This document shows, in pieces, positions 19,952-29,989 of a stretch of 64,000 nucleotides of DNA. This stretch comes from Bacteroidota bacterium (GTDB lineage Bacteria > Bacteroidota > Ignavibacteria > Ignavibacteriales > Melioribacteraceae). The notes beneath the pieces are model-generated. The model had not been told where the DNA came from. It saw nothing but the letters and a program-made list of their open reading frames with translations, and searched no databases. A program made the translations under genes and the position numbers. Every line of letters starts with the position of its first letter. The first letter of the stretch is position 1. The stretch covers positions 62,001 to 126,000 of the forward strand of contig JAHJUE010000023.1 of assembly GCA_018829205.1 (NCBI GenBank), given 5' to 3'.

Positions 19952-20833
19952 ATGAAACTGAATTATAGATTTTTCAACATTGCCTTATGTTTAATAGTTG
20001 TATTAAGCGGATGCAATAATGAAAGTAATATCTCTGAGCTCCCCAACTTCGACAACACAAATTTCGAAGACAGAACATATATAGTACATCTTCCTAAAAA
20101 TTATAACGCGAATAAACCGGCGCCGCTAATGTTTGCAATTCACGGCATTGGTATTGACGCTGCAGGCACACAGCAGTTTTCCGGTTTCGATCAACTAGGA
20201 GAAGATGAAGGATATATTGTGGTATACCCAAACAGCTACGACGGTTTCTGGAGCGACGGATGTAATTGTCAGTATGTTGAGCAGATTGGAATTGATGATG
20301 TTAAGTTCATTGATTTTTTACTTGAAAAAATGAAAAAGCAATACAACATCGACACTACAAGAGTATATGCATGGGGCTGGTCGCAGGGAGGAATACTTGT
20401 AAATCAGCTTGCGTGCAGAAGAGCGGAAGTATTTGCGGCATTTGCCTCATATGTAGGAACAATGCGCCTTCCTGTTGCTTCGGCTTGTTATCCGAAAAAA
20501 CCGGTTAACATAGTTATGTTTAACGGAACTGACGATAAGGACGTAAATTGGGAAGGTCTGCCAAATACCGAATTCGCTTTTTTAGCAATTCCGGACCTGT
20601 TCAAAAAGTGGGCGGGATTAAGTAATTGCTCAGGTGAGCCGGTTTCAGAAATGTTTCCGGACAGCGTGGATCATATAGACGTTGAAAAATTAACTTATGA
20701 AAACTGCAGCGGTGCAAAAGAAGTTGTGTTATATAAAATTATAAGAGGAGTGCACGCTTTGTACAGGAACAAAGAAATTGATACCTCCGAAGAGACAATT
20801 AAATTTTTTAATAAACACAGACTTAATGATTAA
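19952..20833 (+). CDS. Lipoprotein esterase of the PHB-depolymerase/CE1-like family, copy 2
   Basis: Tandem paralogue of the preceding gene, with the same architecture: lipobox LSGC (Cys21 from the ATG at 19952), 'PLMFAIHGIGID', 'SDGCNCQYVEQIGIDDV', GWSQG with the nucleophile Ser, 'NGTDDKDVNWEG' with the acid, and 'RGVHALYRN' with the His. An earlier in-frame ATG at 19919 overlaps the upstream stop. The start at 19952 gives the more typical lipoprotein signal (293 residues), so I prefer it. It ends 1 nt from the stop of the convergent 20835-24134 gene, with no terminator between. The catalytic triad appears intact in both copies, so neither looks decayed. Confidence 0.84.
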   Translation: MKLNYRFFNIALCLIVVLSGCNNESNISELPNFDNTNFEDRTYIVHLPKNYNANKPAPLMFAIHGIGIDAAGTQQFSGFDQLGEDEGYIVVYPNSYDGFWSDGCNCQYVEQIGIDDVKFIDFLLEKMKKQYNIDTTRVYAWGWSQGGILVNQLACRRAEVFAAFASYVGTMRLPVASACYPKKPVNIVMFNGTDDKDVNWEGLPNTEFAFLAIPDLFKKWAGLSNCSGEPVSEMFPDSVDHIDVEKLTYENCSGAKEVVLYKIIRGVHALYRNKEIDTSEETIKFFNKHRLND

Positions 20834-20834
20834 T

Positions 20835-23800
20835 TTATTTTAGAAGAACCATTTTCTTAACTTCTCTAAAATCACCGGCGGTTAATTGATAAATATATAC
20901 TCCGCTTGAATACACGGCGGCATTAAATGTCACTTCATATTCTCCGGGCGGCTGACTTGTATCCAAAAGTTTTGCTACCTCTCTACCTAGAATGTCATAA
21001 ACAATTATTTTTACGGGAAGATTTTTCACCCCGAATACATTTTCCAAAGGAATTTTATATTTAATTTTTGTTGATGGATTAAACGGATTAGGAAAATTTT
21101 GAGATACCGTAAATTTATTTACTAATGATATTTCGTTCAAATATTCATTTATTGATTTTGTTGAAAACTCGTATTCATCAACTCCGGGTTTTACAAATTT
21201 GCCGGAAGTAATTCTAAAAATTGTCCCTGTCTCAGGCAGATCCTGATTAAACGGAGGTTTGCTGCCGCCATTATGATTTACAAGAACAGTTCTAGCCATT
21301 ATTTCATAACCGCCGAAATCATATGTTCCTTCATTCATATTCACCAAATCAAGTTCGGATACAAATTTATCATAGCCAGTTGTACCCGGAGTAGTGTCAT
21401 CCGGCCTTATCCAGTAAATCCAATCTGTGAATGGATCATTATCACCGCCGGATACGGAATGTTCATAATTTCTCGAAGGATTGGTTGAAGACTGCCCCCA
21501 GCTTTCAAGGTTAAATGTAAAGTCTTCTCCATTATCTATCATCCATGGAATAATTCTATAATCATCGCTAGGATCATCAGGCGTATTGATTCCAATACAC
21601 CAAAGTTCAAACGGAACTTCTACAACAGCTCCGTCCTGATATGCTCTTACTGAATATGATTTCTGTCCAGTAAATCTCATCTCCCAATCATAAGGTGAAA
21701 GTCTGTCTTTATCATCGCCGCGAATTGATCTCTGTTTAAAAGCCTCATATGAACCTCTGGTACCGCCGTCGAAAGTACCGCCGTTATCACCGGTATGGAA
21801 CATCCATTCACCTTCTCCAACTTGCTGGCGCTCTGTCGGCCTTGACCCAGGGAAACCTTGAAACTCAGCTGCTGCGCCTTCGGGGGGATCTAACGGTCCT
21901 AATTGATTAGCCACAACCTCAAAATTTGTAATAGGCTCGGTTTCATTTTCAATTGAAATTTTTAACCCGTCGATTGTTAATAAATCCGGTATCGAGTAAC
22001 TGTGCGGGGATGGAAAAGTAGAATAATGTCTTGAGAATTTTCTGTCGGATATTAAAATCTCATTCGTATTTAAATCCGTTAAATTCCATCTCACGGTATC
22101 TTCAATAGAAGAAAACCAAAATTTATATTTATGTCCGGTTATTTTTGAAGGATCATCAATCTCAATAAACAGCTGTAATGTACCAATTCCAATTGTATGG
22201 TCTAATTCAATAATGTCCCCTATCTTGGGACCGTTATAATTATTTTTATAAACAGCCTTAAATACACTTGCTTTGGATTCAATTGTTTTATTATTTGCAG
22301 CATCATAATAATATGCCGCGACACCGAAGTAATATTCTTTGCCGATTATAAAATCAGTATTTTTAATATAGTCATTTTCAATTTCTATGTAATTTTTAAT
22401 GCCTCTATCATTCCCATTATAAACTATACCCTCAATCGGATATCCGGATGATGTGTCACTAACAGTTCCGAATATATCTTTAATACCGTCCTTCGTATCA
22501 AATAGAGCAATTTCTGTCCCGGCATTTTTTAGAATAATATCGTCTGACAAATATTGATAAACTCTATATCCTTGAAATTCATAATTATCATATTTATTGT
22601 TTTCAGAATTATTATCCCATTCAAAATAAATATTATCACTAATCCCGTTATATGTATCCGTAATTGCCGGAGGTTCAATTTCATATTTAAAATCTTCAGA
22701 GGTATTAATCAGCGAGCTGTAGTATCTAAGAAGTTTCAGACTCTCCCACCGGTTATTCCCAACAGCCGCAATCTGCGCATATATTACTTCCTGAGTATCG
22801 CCGGGGGCCATTTCATAAGGTCCTGCAGAAGCAACAAATACCCTGCATCCAGGCGGATGAAGCTGACCGTCAATCCACCCTTCGTTTTTAATCGGATCAC
22901 CGGCTAAGCAGAACGATGTTTTAATACCTGTATTAGGATCTACAAATTCCTGACCGGTAGAACCGATTTTCCCCTGCATAAAATTATACATTGAAAGTGT
23001 ACCGTATTCATAATCTCCCAGCCTTGGATCATAAAATACCGGATCGCCGCAAACAAACACAGCGAAAGCAGTATACCCTAGGTTTTTCTTCCCATAAATT
23101 ATTTGTCCATTTCTTTGTGCAAAATCATTATTACTTCCGTTTATTATTGGTCCCTGAACTAGTTTAAACCCAGCGGCCGGTACAGGTTCACCATATACAT
23201 AATCAAACTTATGATCAAACTCTTCACCGTTATAAACATAAGCCAGATCAATTGTTGTATCGCATCCTGTAAAATCATCTGTTGCGTCTCCAATCTCGGC
23301 GTCTGACCACATTGACGCGTACATATCGGTTATTGTTTTTCCGCTTTTATTAATAATTATATATTTTCTGAACATTGCATTTGAGAGCACCTCACCGTTC
23401 TTATATCCCCAGATAGTTGCCTGCATTTCAATACCAATCGGGGGAGAACCATATAATGATTTTGATACTTGAACATCGATATCATTGCATACAAACCATA
23501 TAGTCTGATCCGCACCAGGGACACCGGGAATATCAATCTCAGGTTCATAAGTACCATTTAGGTTTTTATCTTCAAATGGAGCCCCATAAATCGCAGGCCA
23601 TTCGATCCAGTCTTTCTCATACTGTTCAAAAATATCATGCTGTAAATTAGATTCTATATACTTGGGATTAGGATAGGTGTAGGGAAAATTTGTTTGAATT
23701 AAAATATCTCCGCTAAGATCCGCAGTTAAATAATATCTTCTCACTCTATAAATTCTAACGTGAGGCAATTCAGTATCCTCGGCAACACCTTCGCTAATTA

Positions 23801-24134
23801 TTCTTCCCGGAACCTGGCCTTGATTGTATGTTGAACCACCCACTCTAATTTCACCGTCAACTTTTCCGCCGTATAAAAACCCGCTTTGAAAAAAGGAATG
23901 TTTATTTGTTCCTTTGGGATATTCAAATCCCGAATTACCGTCAGGGACAATATCTGATTTACCGTCATTTTTGAAATATGTAGATATATTATTGATGTTA
24001 AATATAGCGTATCCAGGCTGGCCGTTGGACTTATACAATTTTTTCTGCCGATATCTTTGATCTCCTTCGGCATTCAATTGAATTGATGAAGTGAGGATTA
24101 AAGTTATTAGCAATAAATATTTTAATTTTTTCAT
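20835..24134 (-). CDS. T9SS-targeted secreted protein, local paralogous family, long form
   Basis: 1,099 residues. A signal peptide ends near 'LNAEGD'. The family N-terminal block follows ('YAIFNINNISTYFKNDG', 'GFEYPKGTNKHSFFQSGFLY', 'GEIRVGGSTYNQGQVPGRI'), then 'DIPGVPGADQTIWFVCNDID' and an FnIII-like 'QGYRVYQYLSDD'. An extra domain of about 230 residues follows ('GGTFDGGTRGSYEAFK', 'YDWEMRFTGQKSYSVRAYQD', 'VPFELWCIGINTPDDPSDDY', 'SVSGGDNDPFTDWIYWI'). It closes with a type A sorting domain ('FPNPFNPSTKIKYKI', 'IIVYDILGREVAKLL', 'SSGVYIYQL', 'KKMVLLK'). It is the last gene of the operon, its ATG overlapping the previous stop as ATGA. Secretion by T9SS is inferred from the sorting domain; function unknown. 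Confidence 0.85.
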   Translation of the reverse strand: MKKLKYLLLITLILTSSIQLNAEGDQRYRQKKLYKSNGQPGYAIFNINNISTYFKNDGKSDIVPDGNSGFEYPKGTNKHSFFQSGFLYGGKVDGEIRVGGSTYNQGQVPGRIISEGVAEDTELPHVRIYRVRRYYLTADLSGDILIQTNFPYTYPNPKYIESNLQHDIFEQYEKDWIEWPAIYGAPFEDKNLNGTYEPEIDIPGVPGADQTIWFVCNDIDVQVSKSLYGSPPIGIEMQATIWGYKNGEVLSNAMFRKYIIINKSGKTITDMYASMWSDAEIGDATDDFTGCDTTIDLAYVYNGEEFDHKFDYVYGEPVPAAGFKLVQGPIINGSNNDFAQRNGQIIYGKKNLGYTAFAVFVCGDPVFYDPRLGDYEYGTLSMYNFMQGKIGSTGQEFVDPNTGIKTSFCLAGDPIKNEGWIDGQLHPPGCRVFVASAGPYEMAPGDTQEVIYAQIAAVGNNRWESLKLLRYYSSLINTSEDFKYEIEPPAITDTYNGISDNIYFEWDNNSENNKYDNYEFQGYRVYQYLSDDIILKNAGTEIALFDTKDGIKDIFGTVSDTSSGYPIEGIVYNGNDRGIKNYIEIENDYIKNTDFIIGKEYYFGVAAYYYDAANNKTIESKASVFKAVYKNNYNGPKIGDIIELDHTIGIGTLQLFIEIDDPSKITGHKYKFWFSSIEDTVRWNLTDLNTNEILISDRKFSRHYSTFPSPHSYSIPDLLTIDGLKISIENETEPITNFEVVANQLGPLDPPEGAAAEFQGFPGSRPTERQQVGEGEWMFHTGDNGGTFDGGTRGSYEAFKQRSIRGDDKDRLSPYDWEMRFTGQKSYSVRAYQDGAVVEVPFELWCIGINTPDDPSDDYRIIPWMIDNGEDFTFNLESWGQSSTNPSRNYEHSVSGGDNDPFTDWIYWIRPDDTTPGTTGYDKFVSELDLVNMNEGTYDFGGYEIMARTVLVNHNGGSKPPFNQDLPETGTIFRITSGKFVKPGVDEYEFSTKSINEYLNEISLVNKFTVSQNFPNPFNPSTKIKYKIPLENVFGVKNLPVKIIVYDILGREVAKLLDTSQPPGEYEVTFNAAVYSSGVYIYQLTAGDFREVKKMVLLK

Positions 24135-27100
24135 TTAAGAATCACCATTTTTTTCACATTCCTATAATCACCAGCACTTAACATATATATATAAACACCG
24201 CTGGAATAATTAGATGCATTAAAATTTACTTCATAATCTCCCGGCGGCTGCATTGTATTAACAAGAGTATTAACTTCGCTTCCGAGAATATCGTAAACAA
24301 TTAATTTTACGGGAAGATTTTTAACTCCGAATACATTTTCCAACGGTATTTTATATTTAATTTTTGTAGTCGGGTTAAACGGATTCGGGAAATTCTGTGA
24401 GAGTGTAAATTTATTTTCGGTTGAAATTTCACTAAGATAATTTTCAATAGATGTAGTAGTAAATTCATATTCATCAACACCCGGTATAACATATTTACCT
24501 GAGGTAATTCTAAATATTGTCCCAGTTTCGGGCATGTCCTGATTAAACGGCGGTCTGCTCCCCCCGTTTAAATTTATAAGTACGGTTCTTGCCATTACCT
24601 CATGCCCGCCATAGTCGTAAGTACCATCATCATTACTAACCAAATCAAGTGTGGATACAAATGTATCATAACCTAATGAACCCGGAGTTATGTTATCAGG
24701 ATTAATCCAGTAGATCCAATCGGTAAACGGATCGTCATCACCGCCGGAAACCGAATGCTCATAATTATTATCAGGGTTTGTTGATGCCTGTCCCCAGCTT
24801 TCGAGGTTGTAAGTAAAATCTTCCCCGTTATCCAGTATCCATGGTACCATTCTGTAATCGTCACGCGGATCATCGGGCGAGTTAATTCCAATACACCAAA
24901 GTTCAAAAGGAACCTTTACTAAAAGTCCGTCCTGAAAAGCTCTAACAGCCCAAGATCCTTCAGAAGTAAAACGCATTTCCCAATCATAAGGTATCAATCT
25001 ATTGCGATTGTCGTTACGCAATGAGCGTGCCTGAAAAGCACTATAAGAACTTCTGTTCCCGTTGTCAAAAGTACCACCGTTATCGCCTGTATGGAAAAGC
25101 CAGATTCCGTCTCCTTCCTGCTGTCTGTCCGTAGGACTAATACTCGGGAAGCCTGCTTCCGGAAGAGCGCCCCCTTCGGAAGGTTCTAATTTTCCAGATT
25201 GATTAGCAACTACTTCAATATTATTAATTGTTTCGGGGATCCCCTCAATATAAATATTCAAACCCTTTGCTTTATAATATTTGCCATTACCCCGGTAATA
25301 GTGATAACTATTATTATAGTTTGAATAAGTTAAAAGGTTTTCATTTTCAATTATAATTTCGCCGGTTTGCAAATCACTTAGATTCCAATTGATAGAATCG
25401 TACTGTGCAGTAAACCATATTTTATAATCGTGTCCTGTTATTTCTTCAGGATCTTCAACTTGTACAACTAAGCTTAATGATCCTATCCCTTTTATCTTAT
25501 TCACAATAATTGAATCTCCAAATTTAGGGCCCGAATAATTTTCCTTATAAATTGCCGAGATAGTACTTACCGGAGATTCAAGAATTTTATTTTCATTTGA
25601 ATTGTAATAAAAAGCCGCAACACCGAAATAGTATTCCTTGCCGACAATAAAATCGGTTTTATTTATTTCATCTTTTTCAATATCAATTTTGTTTTTTATT
25701 CCTGAGTCGGTGCCCTTATAGACCACGCCGTATATCGGATATCCTGAAGATGTGTCGATCACAGTTCCCGAAATTTCTTTTATCCCGTCCTTCTTATCGA
25801 AGACAGCTATTTCTTTCCCGTTAGTATTAAGTATTACCTCATCAAATTTATATTGATAAACCCGGTAACCCTGGAATAGGTAATTATCATAATTTTTATT
25901 TTCTGAACTATTATCCCATTCAAATGATATTTCGTCATTAATACCGTTATAATTTTTAGTTATAGTTGGTGAAGATACATTGAAATTATAAATATCCGCC
26001 GAATCAATTACACTGCTGAAAAATCTCAGTAGTTTGATGCTTTCAAATCTATTAATTCCAAGCGCGGCTATCTGGGCGTAAACAACTTCCTGAGTATCAC
26101 CGGCGGCCATTTCAAAAGGTCCCGCGGATGCAATCATTCTTCTGTCGCCCGGCGGATGGAGCTGCCCATCAATCCATCCTAAATTATTTATTGGATCGCC
26201 GGCCAAACAAAATTTTGTTGCAAGGCCGGTATGCGGATCAATAAACGGCTGACCTGTTATACCTATTCTTCCTTTCATAAGGTTATACATCTGCAGTGTA
26301 CCATCATTATAGTTGCCTAATCTCGGATCCGTAAATAACGGGTCTGAACCTATAAAAAAACTAAATGAGGTATAATCCAGATTCTTCTTACCTTTTATTG
26401 TTCTGCCGAGTAATTTTCCAGTGTCTTCAATATTACCGTTTACTAAAGGTCCCTGCAATAATCTAAAACCCGCAGCGGGAATCTGCTCCCCGTATGTTGC
26501 GTCATAATCATCACCGTTATAAACATATGCAAGATTTATTGTAGTATCGCAGCCTACAAAATCTTCCGTAGCATCTCCTACATCAGGATCTGACCACATT
26601 GTAACATACATGTCGTTTATATATTTACCGCTCTTGTTGATAAGCAGATACTTTTTAAAAAGAGTATTAGCCAAAACCTCATTGCCTTTATAACCCCATG
26701 CTGTCATCTGCATTTCAATTCCAATTGGCGGAGAGCCGTAAAGGACCTTTGAAACTATCGGATCAATATCATTACAAACAAACCAGATTGTCTGATCGGC
26801 TCCCGGAACACCGGGGATATCAATTGACGGTTCATAAATTCCATTTAAATTTTTATCTTCAAAAGGGGCCCCATAAACTGCCGGCCATTCATTCCAGTCT
26901 TTTTCATATTGGTCCCTTGCCTCCCTGGCGCTTACAAGTTCGCCGTTCAGCACAGCTGTGTTATAATCCTTTCTTACCCTGTAAATTCTTACGTGAGGAA
27001 GTTCCGGATCTTCGGCAATACCTTCACTTATAATTCTCCCCGGCACCTGTCCCTGGTTGTAAGTTGCGCCACCGACTCTTATTTGTCCGTCAATAATTCC

Positions 27101-27367
27101 GCCGTATAAAAACCCGCTTTGAAAAAATAAATGTTTATTTGAACCTTTAGGATATTCAAAACCTGAATTTCCATTAAAGTGTATATCAGCTTCACCATCA
27201 TTTTTAATGAATGTTGAAATATTATTGATATTAAATAATGTGTATTGAGGCTGGCCGTTGGACTTATACAATTTTTTCTGCCGATATCTTTGATCTCCTT
27301 CGGCATTCAAAATAGAAACCAAAGAAATCAGAAATAAAAAAACAATAGAATTTTTATAATTTCTCAT
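24131..27367 (-). CDS. T9SS-targeted secreted protein, local paralogous family, long form
   Basis: 1,078 residues and the closest relative of the next gene (20835-24134). It has the same signal peptide end, N-terminal block, FnIII-like part and extra domain ('GGTFDNGNRSSYSAFQ', 'YDWEMRFTSEGSWAVRAFQD', 'VPFELWCIGINSPDDPRDDY'). The type A sorting domain reads 'FPNPFNPTTKIKYKI' and 'LIVYDILGSEVNTL'. The 21 codons around the signal cleavage site are identical at DNA level to those of the neighbour (63 bp). The stop overlaps the downstream ATG (ATGA), and 21 nt separate it from the upstream gene. No enzymatic motif recognised; likely a surface or extracellular protein. Confidence 0.85.
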   Translation of the reverse strand: MRNYKNSIVFLFLISLVSILNAEGDQRYRQKKLYKSNGQPQYTLFNINNISTFIKNDGEADIHFNGNSGFEYPKGSNKHLFFQSGFLYGGIIDGQIRVGGATYNQGQVPGRIISEGIAEDPELPHVRIYRVRKDYNTAVLNGELVSAREARDQYEKDWNEWPAVYGAPFEDKNLNGIYEPSIDIPGVPGADQTIWFVCNDIDPIVSKVLYGSPPIGIEMQMTAWGYKGNEVLANTLFKKYLLINKSGKYINDMYVTMWSDPDVGDATEDFVGCDTTINLAYVYNGDDYDATYGEQIPAAGFRLLQGPLVNGNIEDTGKLLGRTIKGKKNLDYTSFSFFIGSDPLFTDPRLGNYNDGTLQMYNLMKGRIGITGQPFIDPHTGLATKFCLAGDPINNLGWIDGQLHPPGDRRMIASAGPFEMAAGDTQEVVYAQIAALGINRFESIKLLRFFSSVIDSADIYNFNVSSPTITKNYNGINDEISFEWDNSSENKNYDNYLFQGYRVYQYKFDEVILNTNGKEIAVFDKKDGIKEISGTVIDTSSGYPIYGVVYKGTDSGIKNKIDIEKDEINKTDFIVGKEYYFGVAAFYYNSNENKILESPVSTISAIYKENYSGPKFGDSIIVNKIKGIGSLSLVVQVEDPEEITGHDYKIWFTAQYDSINWNLSDLQTGEIIIENENLLTYSNYNNSYHYYRGNGKYYKAKGLNIYIEGIPETINNIEVVANQSGKLEPSEGGALPEAGFPSISPTDRQQEGDGIWLFHTGDNGGTFDNGNRSSYSAFQARSLRNDNRNRLIPYDWEMRFTSEGSWAVRAFQDGLLVKVPFELWCIGINSPDDPRDDYRMVPWILDNGEDFTYNLESWGQASTNPDNNYEHSVSGGDDDPFTDWIYWINPDNITPGSLGYDTFVSTLDLVSNDDGTYDYGGHEVMARTVLINLNGGSRPPFNQDMPETGTIFRITSGKYVIPGVDEYEFTTTSIENYLSEISTENKFTLSQNFPNPFNPTTKIKYKIPLENVFGVKNLPVKLIVYDILGSEVNTLVNTMQPPGDYEVNFNASNYSSGVYIYMLSAGDYRNVKKMVILK

Positions 27368-27388
27368 AATTAAATTTTCACTTTTTTT

Positions 27389-29989
27389 TTAATAAAAGTC
27401 AGGTACTTCTGTCCCTAATATTACAGCTAATTTTAACAGCTTAACTTTTCCCAAATCGGGCATTTCAATATGAATAATAAACAGGCCGCTGGCTACAAGA
27501 ACATTATGATCATTCTGGAGATCCCATAAATAATATTGGCTTGGGGAATCCTTATGAAGCTTCCTCACTAAATGTCCGGCTAAATTATAAATTCTTATAA
27601 CCGCTCTTGCAGGCAGATGATTTATCATTACAAAGTTGCCGAACTTCTGCGTCTCCATTGGGTTATAACCATAATACGGATTCGGGAACACGTTTATTTT
27701 TTCCACATCTGCTTTTGCAGACTCTTCACTATAAATTACATTTGGAGTTGTAAACCTGTATAAATCACTTTCAGTAATTGGATCGCTTTCATTTTGTTTA
27801 ATTATAATTCTTATACCGTCTGCAATTATATATTCATCGCTTCCGGATAAGTTTCCTTGATTTGACAATATAGTTATGTTTTCAGTAACATCATCAAGTT
27901 CCCATATAATTTTATTTTCATTATTTTTTCTAAAACTTATTTCATAATTATGTCCGTTTACTTCTGCCGGATTAACAATTATTATATCAACATCCGCCGA
28001 AGCGCTTCCTCTTACATGAGCAGGTTCAATCTTATCGCCGGTTTTAGAATTATATTGTATTCCCGGATTGGATGTCTGCGGAATAACTTTAATTGGCTGA
28101 GAATAAATTTCATATGTATTTAAATACGAGTTATTGTAACCGTTATAATTATATGATGAAACTACATAATAATATGGTGATCCGTTATGAAGGTAATCAT
28201 TACTAATATAGTCTTTATCAATTAATAGAAATCTTTCAAGACCGGTATCATTTCCGTTCTGGGTAATATTTGTTACAATTGAATTATTTTTTTGACTAAA
28301 TGACTTCCCGAGAATTTTCCCAACACCGTTTATTTTATCAAATGTAGCTATCAGCTTATAATCTGAAATAGATGAATTAATTTCAGGAAGCTGGTAAACA
28401 TTATATCCTTCAAATTTATAAATTCCGTTTGTGAAATCTTCGATAGCATTTTGTGAATGAACGTCCGGACTCCAATTTAAAACAATTTTCTTATCGAATG
28501 CCGTACCTGTTAACTTGGGAAAATGCGGCGCGGTAACAATATTATTTGCGTACCAAGAATTTTTAATAGTAGCGGCGCTAAGTTTTAACAACTCAACTGA
28601 AGAAAGATTGTCGATACCTTTATTTGCGCCGGCGGCAATTTGAGCATAAATGACTTCTTGAGTATCTCCGGCCGCCATTACAAAAGGTCCTGTATTCATC
28701 ATAATTCTTCTGTCACCGGGTGTGTGGAGCATCCCATCAATCCATCCTGTTTTATTTATCGGGTCGCCGGATAATGCAAATTTAGTTACACCGCCACCTG
28801 CTTCAGGAGGAGCTATATAAGGTTCTCCGGTAAACGCTAGTTTACCCTGCATTAAATTGTAAATTTGAAGAGTACCGTTGTATTCTCTTAATACTGGATC
28901 GCCGTAAACCGGATCTGACCCGATAAAAAATGAAAAAGAACTTAACTCTAAATTTTTTTTACCGAAATAAATATTATTGTTCGCAAATCCTATATTTGCA
29001 GAACTGCCGTCGACCAATGGTCCCTGCAAAAGCATAAAACCTGCTGAAGGAATACTTGTGCCATATGTAGCGTCTCTTTCATCACCGTTATAAACGAATC
29101 CTAGACTTAAAGCCGTATCGCATCCAATAAAATCGTCAGAAGCATCACCAAGATCCGGATCGGACCACATTGTAAAAAACATGTCTTCAATATTCTTGCC
29201 GCTTTTATTTATAAGTTTATATTTTCTAAAAAGCATGTCGTTATACAGTTCTAAATTTTTATACCCCCATATTGTAGCCTGCATTTCTATACCTATAGAA
29301 GGCGACCCGTAAAGTAACTTGGCTTGGACTTCATCAAGATCGTTGCATACAAACCAAATAGTCTGATCAGCGCCGGGAACACCCGGAATATCAATTTCAG
29401 GGTTATATATTCCGTTGCCGTCCAAATCTTCAAAAGGAGCTCCGTAAATAGCAGGCCATTCGTTCCAGTCATTAGAATATTGTTCTTTAGTTTTTTGAGG
29501 CGAAACAACCTGAGTAATATTCACTCCCCATTGAGTTGTATCGCCATATTCAAATATACTATCATTACTTAAATCCGCTGTCCTATAATCTCTTCTAACT
29601 CTAAAAATTCTTACGTGAGGTAATTCCGGATTCTCGGCAACTCCTTCACTTATAATTCTACCCGGAACCTGTCCCTGAGAGTATGTTGATCCGCCTACTC
29701 TAATTTCACCGTTAATTTTACCGCCGTATAAAAATCCGCTTTGAAAAAAGGCCGCCTTGTTACTTCCTTTGGGGTAAACAAAACCGGAGTTGCCGTTATA
29801 ACGGATATCAGATTCTCCATCATTTTTAAAATAGGTGGAAACATTATTTATATTAAAAAAAGCGTATTCAGGATGAGCTCTACTTATATTAGTTTTTTTT
29901 AGCTTTCCGGTATTATCACCTTCAGCATTAAGCTGAAATGAAAAACAAACAAATAAAACGGCGGCTAATATTTTTTTTGTTGATTTCAT
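27389..29989 (-). CDS. Large exported protein of the local paralogous family, short form with 'LKLAVI' C-terminal module
   Basis: 866 residues. Signal peptide ending near 'FQLNAEGD', then the family N-terminal block ('FFNINNVSTYFKNDGESD', 'GFVYPKGSNKAAFFQSGFLY', 'GEIRVGGSTYSQGQVPGRI'), 'DIPGVPGADQTIWFVCNDLD' and FnIII-like 'FEGYNVYQLPEIN'. It lacks the extra domain present in its three operon partners. Its end differs from the type A sorting domain: 'INVFPNPYYGYNPMETQ', 'VIRIYNLAGHLVRKLHKD', 'VASGLFIIHIEMPDLGKVKL', followed by a 10-residue tail ending in PDFY. The same C-terminal type occurs in the solitary paralogue at 16302-18839. Translationally coupled to the gene upstream (ATGA). Function unknown. 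Confidence 0.82.
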   Translation of the reverse strand: MKSTKKILAAVLFVCFSFQLNAEGDNTGKLKKTNISRAHPEYAFFNINNVSTYFKNDGESDIRYNGNSGFVYPKGSNKAAFFQSGFLYGGKINGEIRVGGSTYSQGQVPGRIISEGVAENPELPHVRIFRVRRDYRTADLSNDSIFEYGDTTQWGVNITQVVSPQKTKEQYSNDWNEWPAIYGAPFEDLDGNGIYNPEIDIPGVPGADQTIWFVCNDLDEVQAKLLYGSPSIGIEMQATIWGYKNLELYNDMLFRKYKLINKSGKNIEDMFFTMWSDPDLGDASDDFIGCDTALSLGFVYNGDERDATYGTSIPSAGFMLLQGPLVDGSSANIGFANNNIYFGKKNLELSSFSFFIGSDPVYGDPVLREYNGTLQIYNLMQGKLAFTGEPYIAPPEAGGGVTKFALSGDPINKTGWIDGMLHTPGDRRIMMNTGPFVMAAGDTQEVIYAQIAAGANKGIDNLSSVELLKLSAATIKNSWYANNIVTAPHFPKLTGTAFDKKIVLNWSPDVHSQNAIEDFTNGIYKFEGYNVYQLPEINSSISDYKLIATFDKINGVGKILGKSFSQKNNSIVTNITQNGNDTGLERFLLIDKDYISNDYLHNGSPYYYVVSSYNYNGYNNSYLNTYEIYSQPIKVIPQTSNPGIQYNSKTGDKIEPAHVRGSASADVDIIIVNPAEVNGHNYEISFRKNNENKIIWELDDVTENITILSNQGNLSGSDEYIIADGIRIIIKQNESDPITESDLYRFTTPNVIYSEESAKADVEKINVFPNPYYGYNPMETQKFGNFVMINHLPARAVIRIYNLAGHLVRKLHKDSPSQYYLWDLQNDHNVLVASGLFIIHIEMPDLGKVKLLKLAVILGTEVPDFY

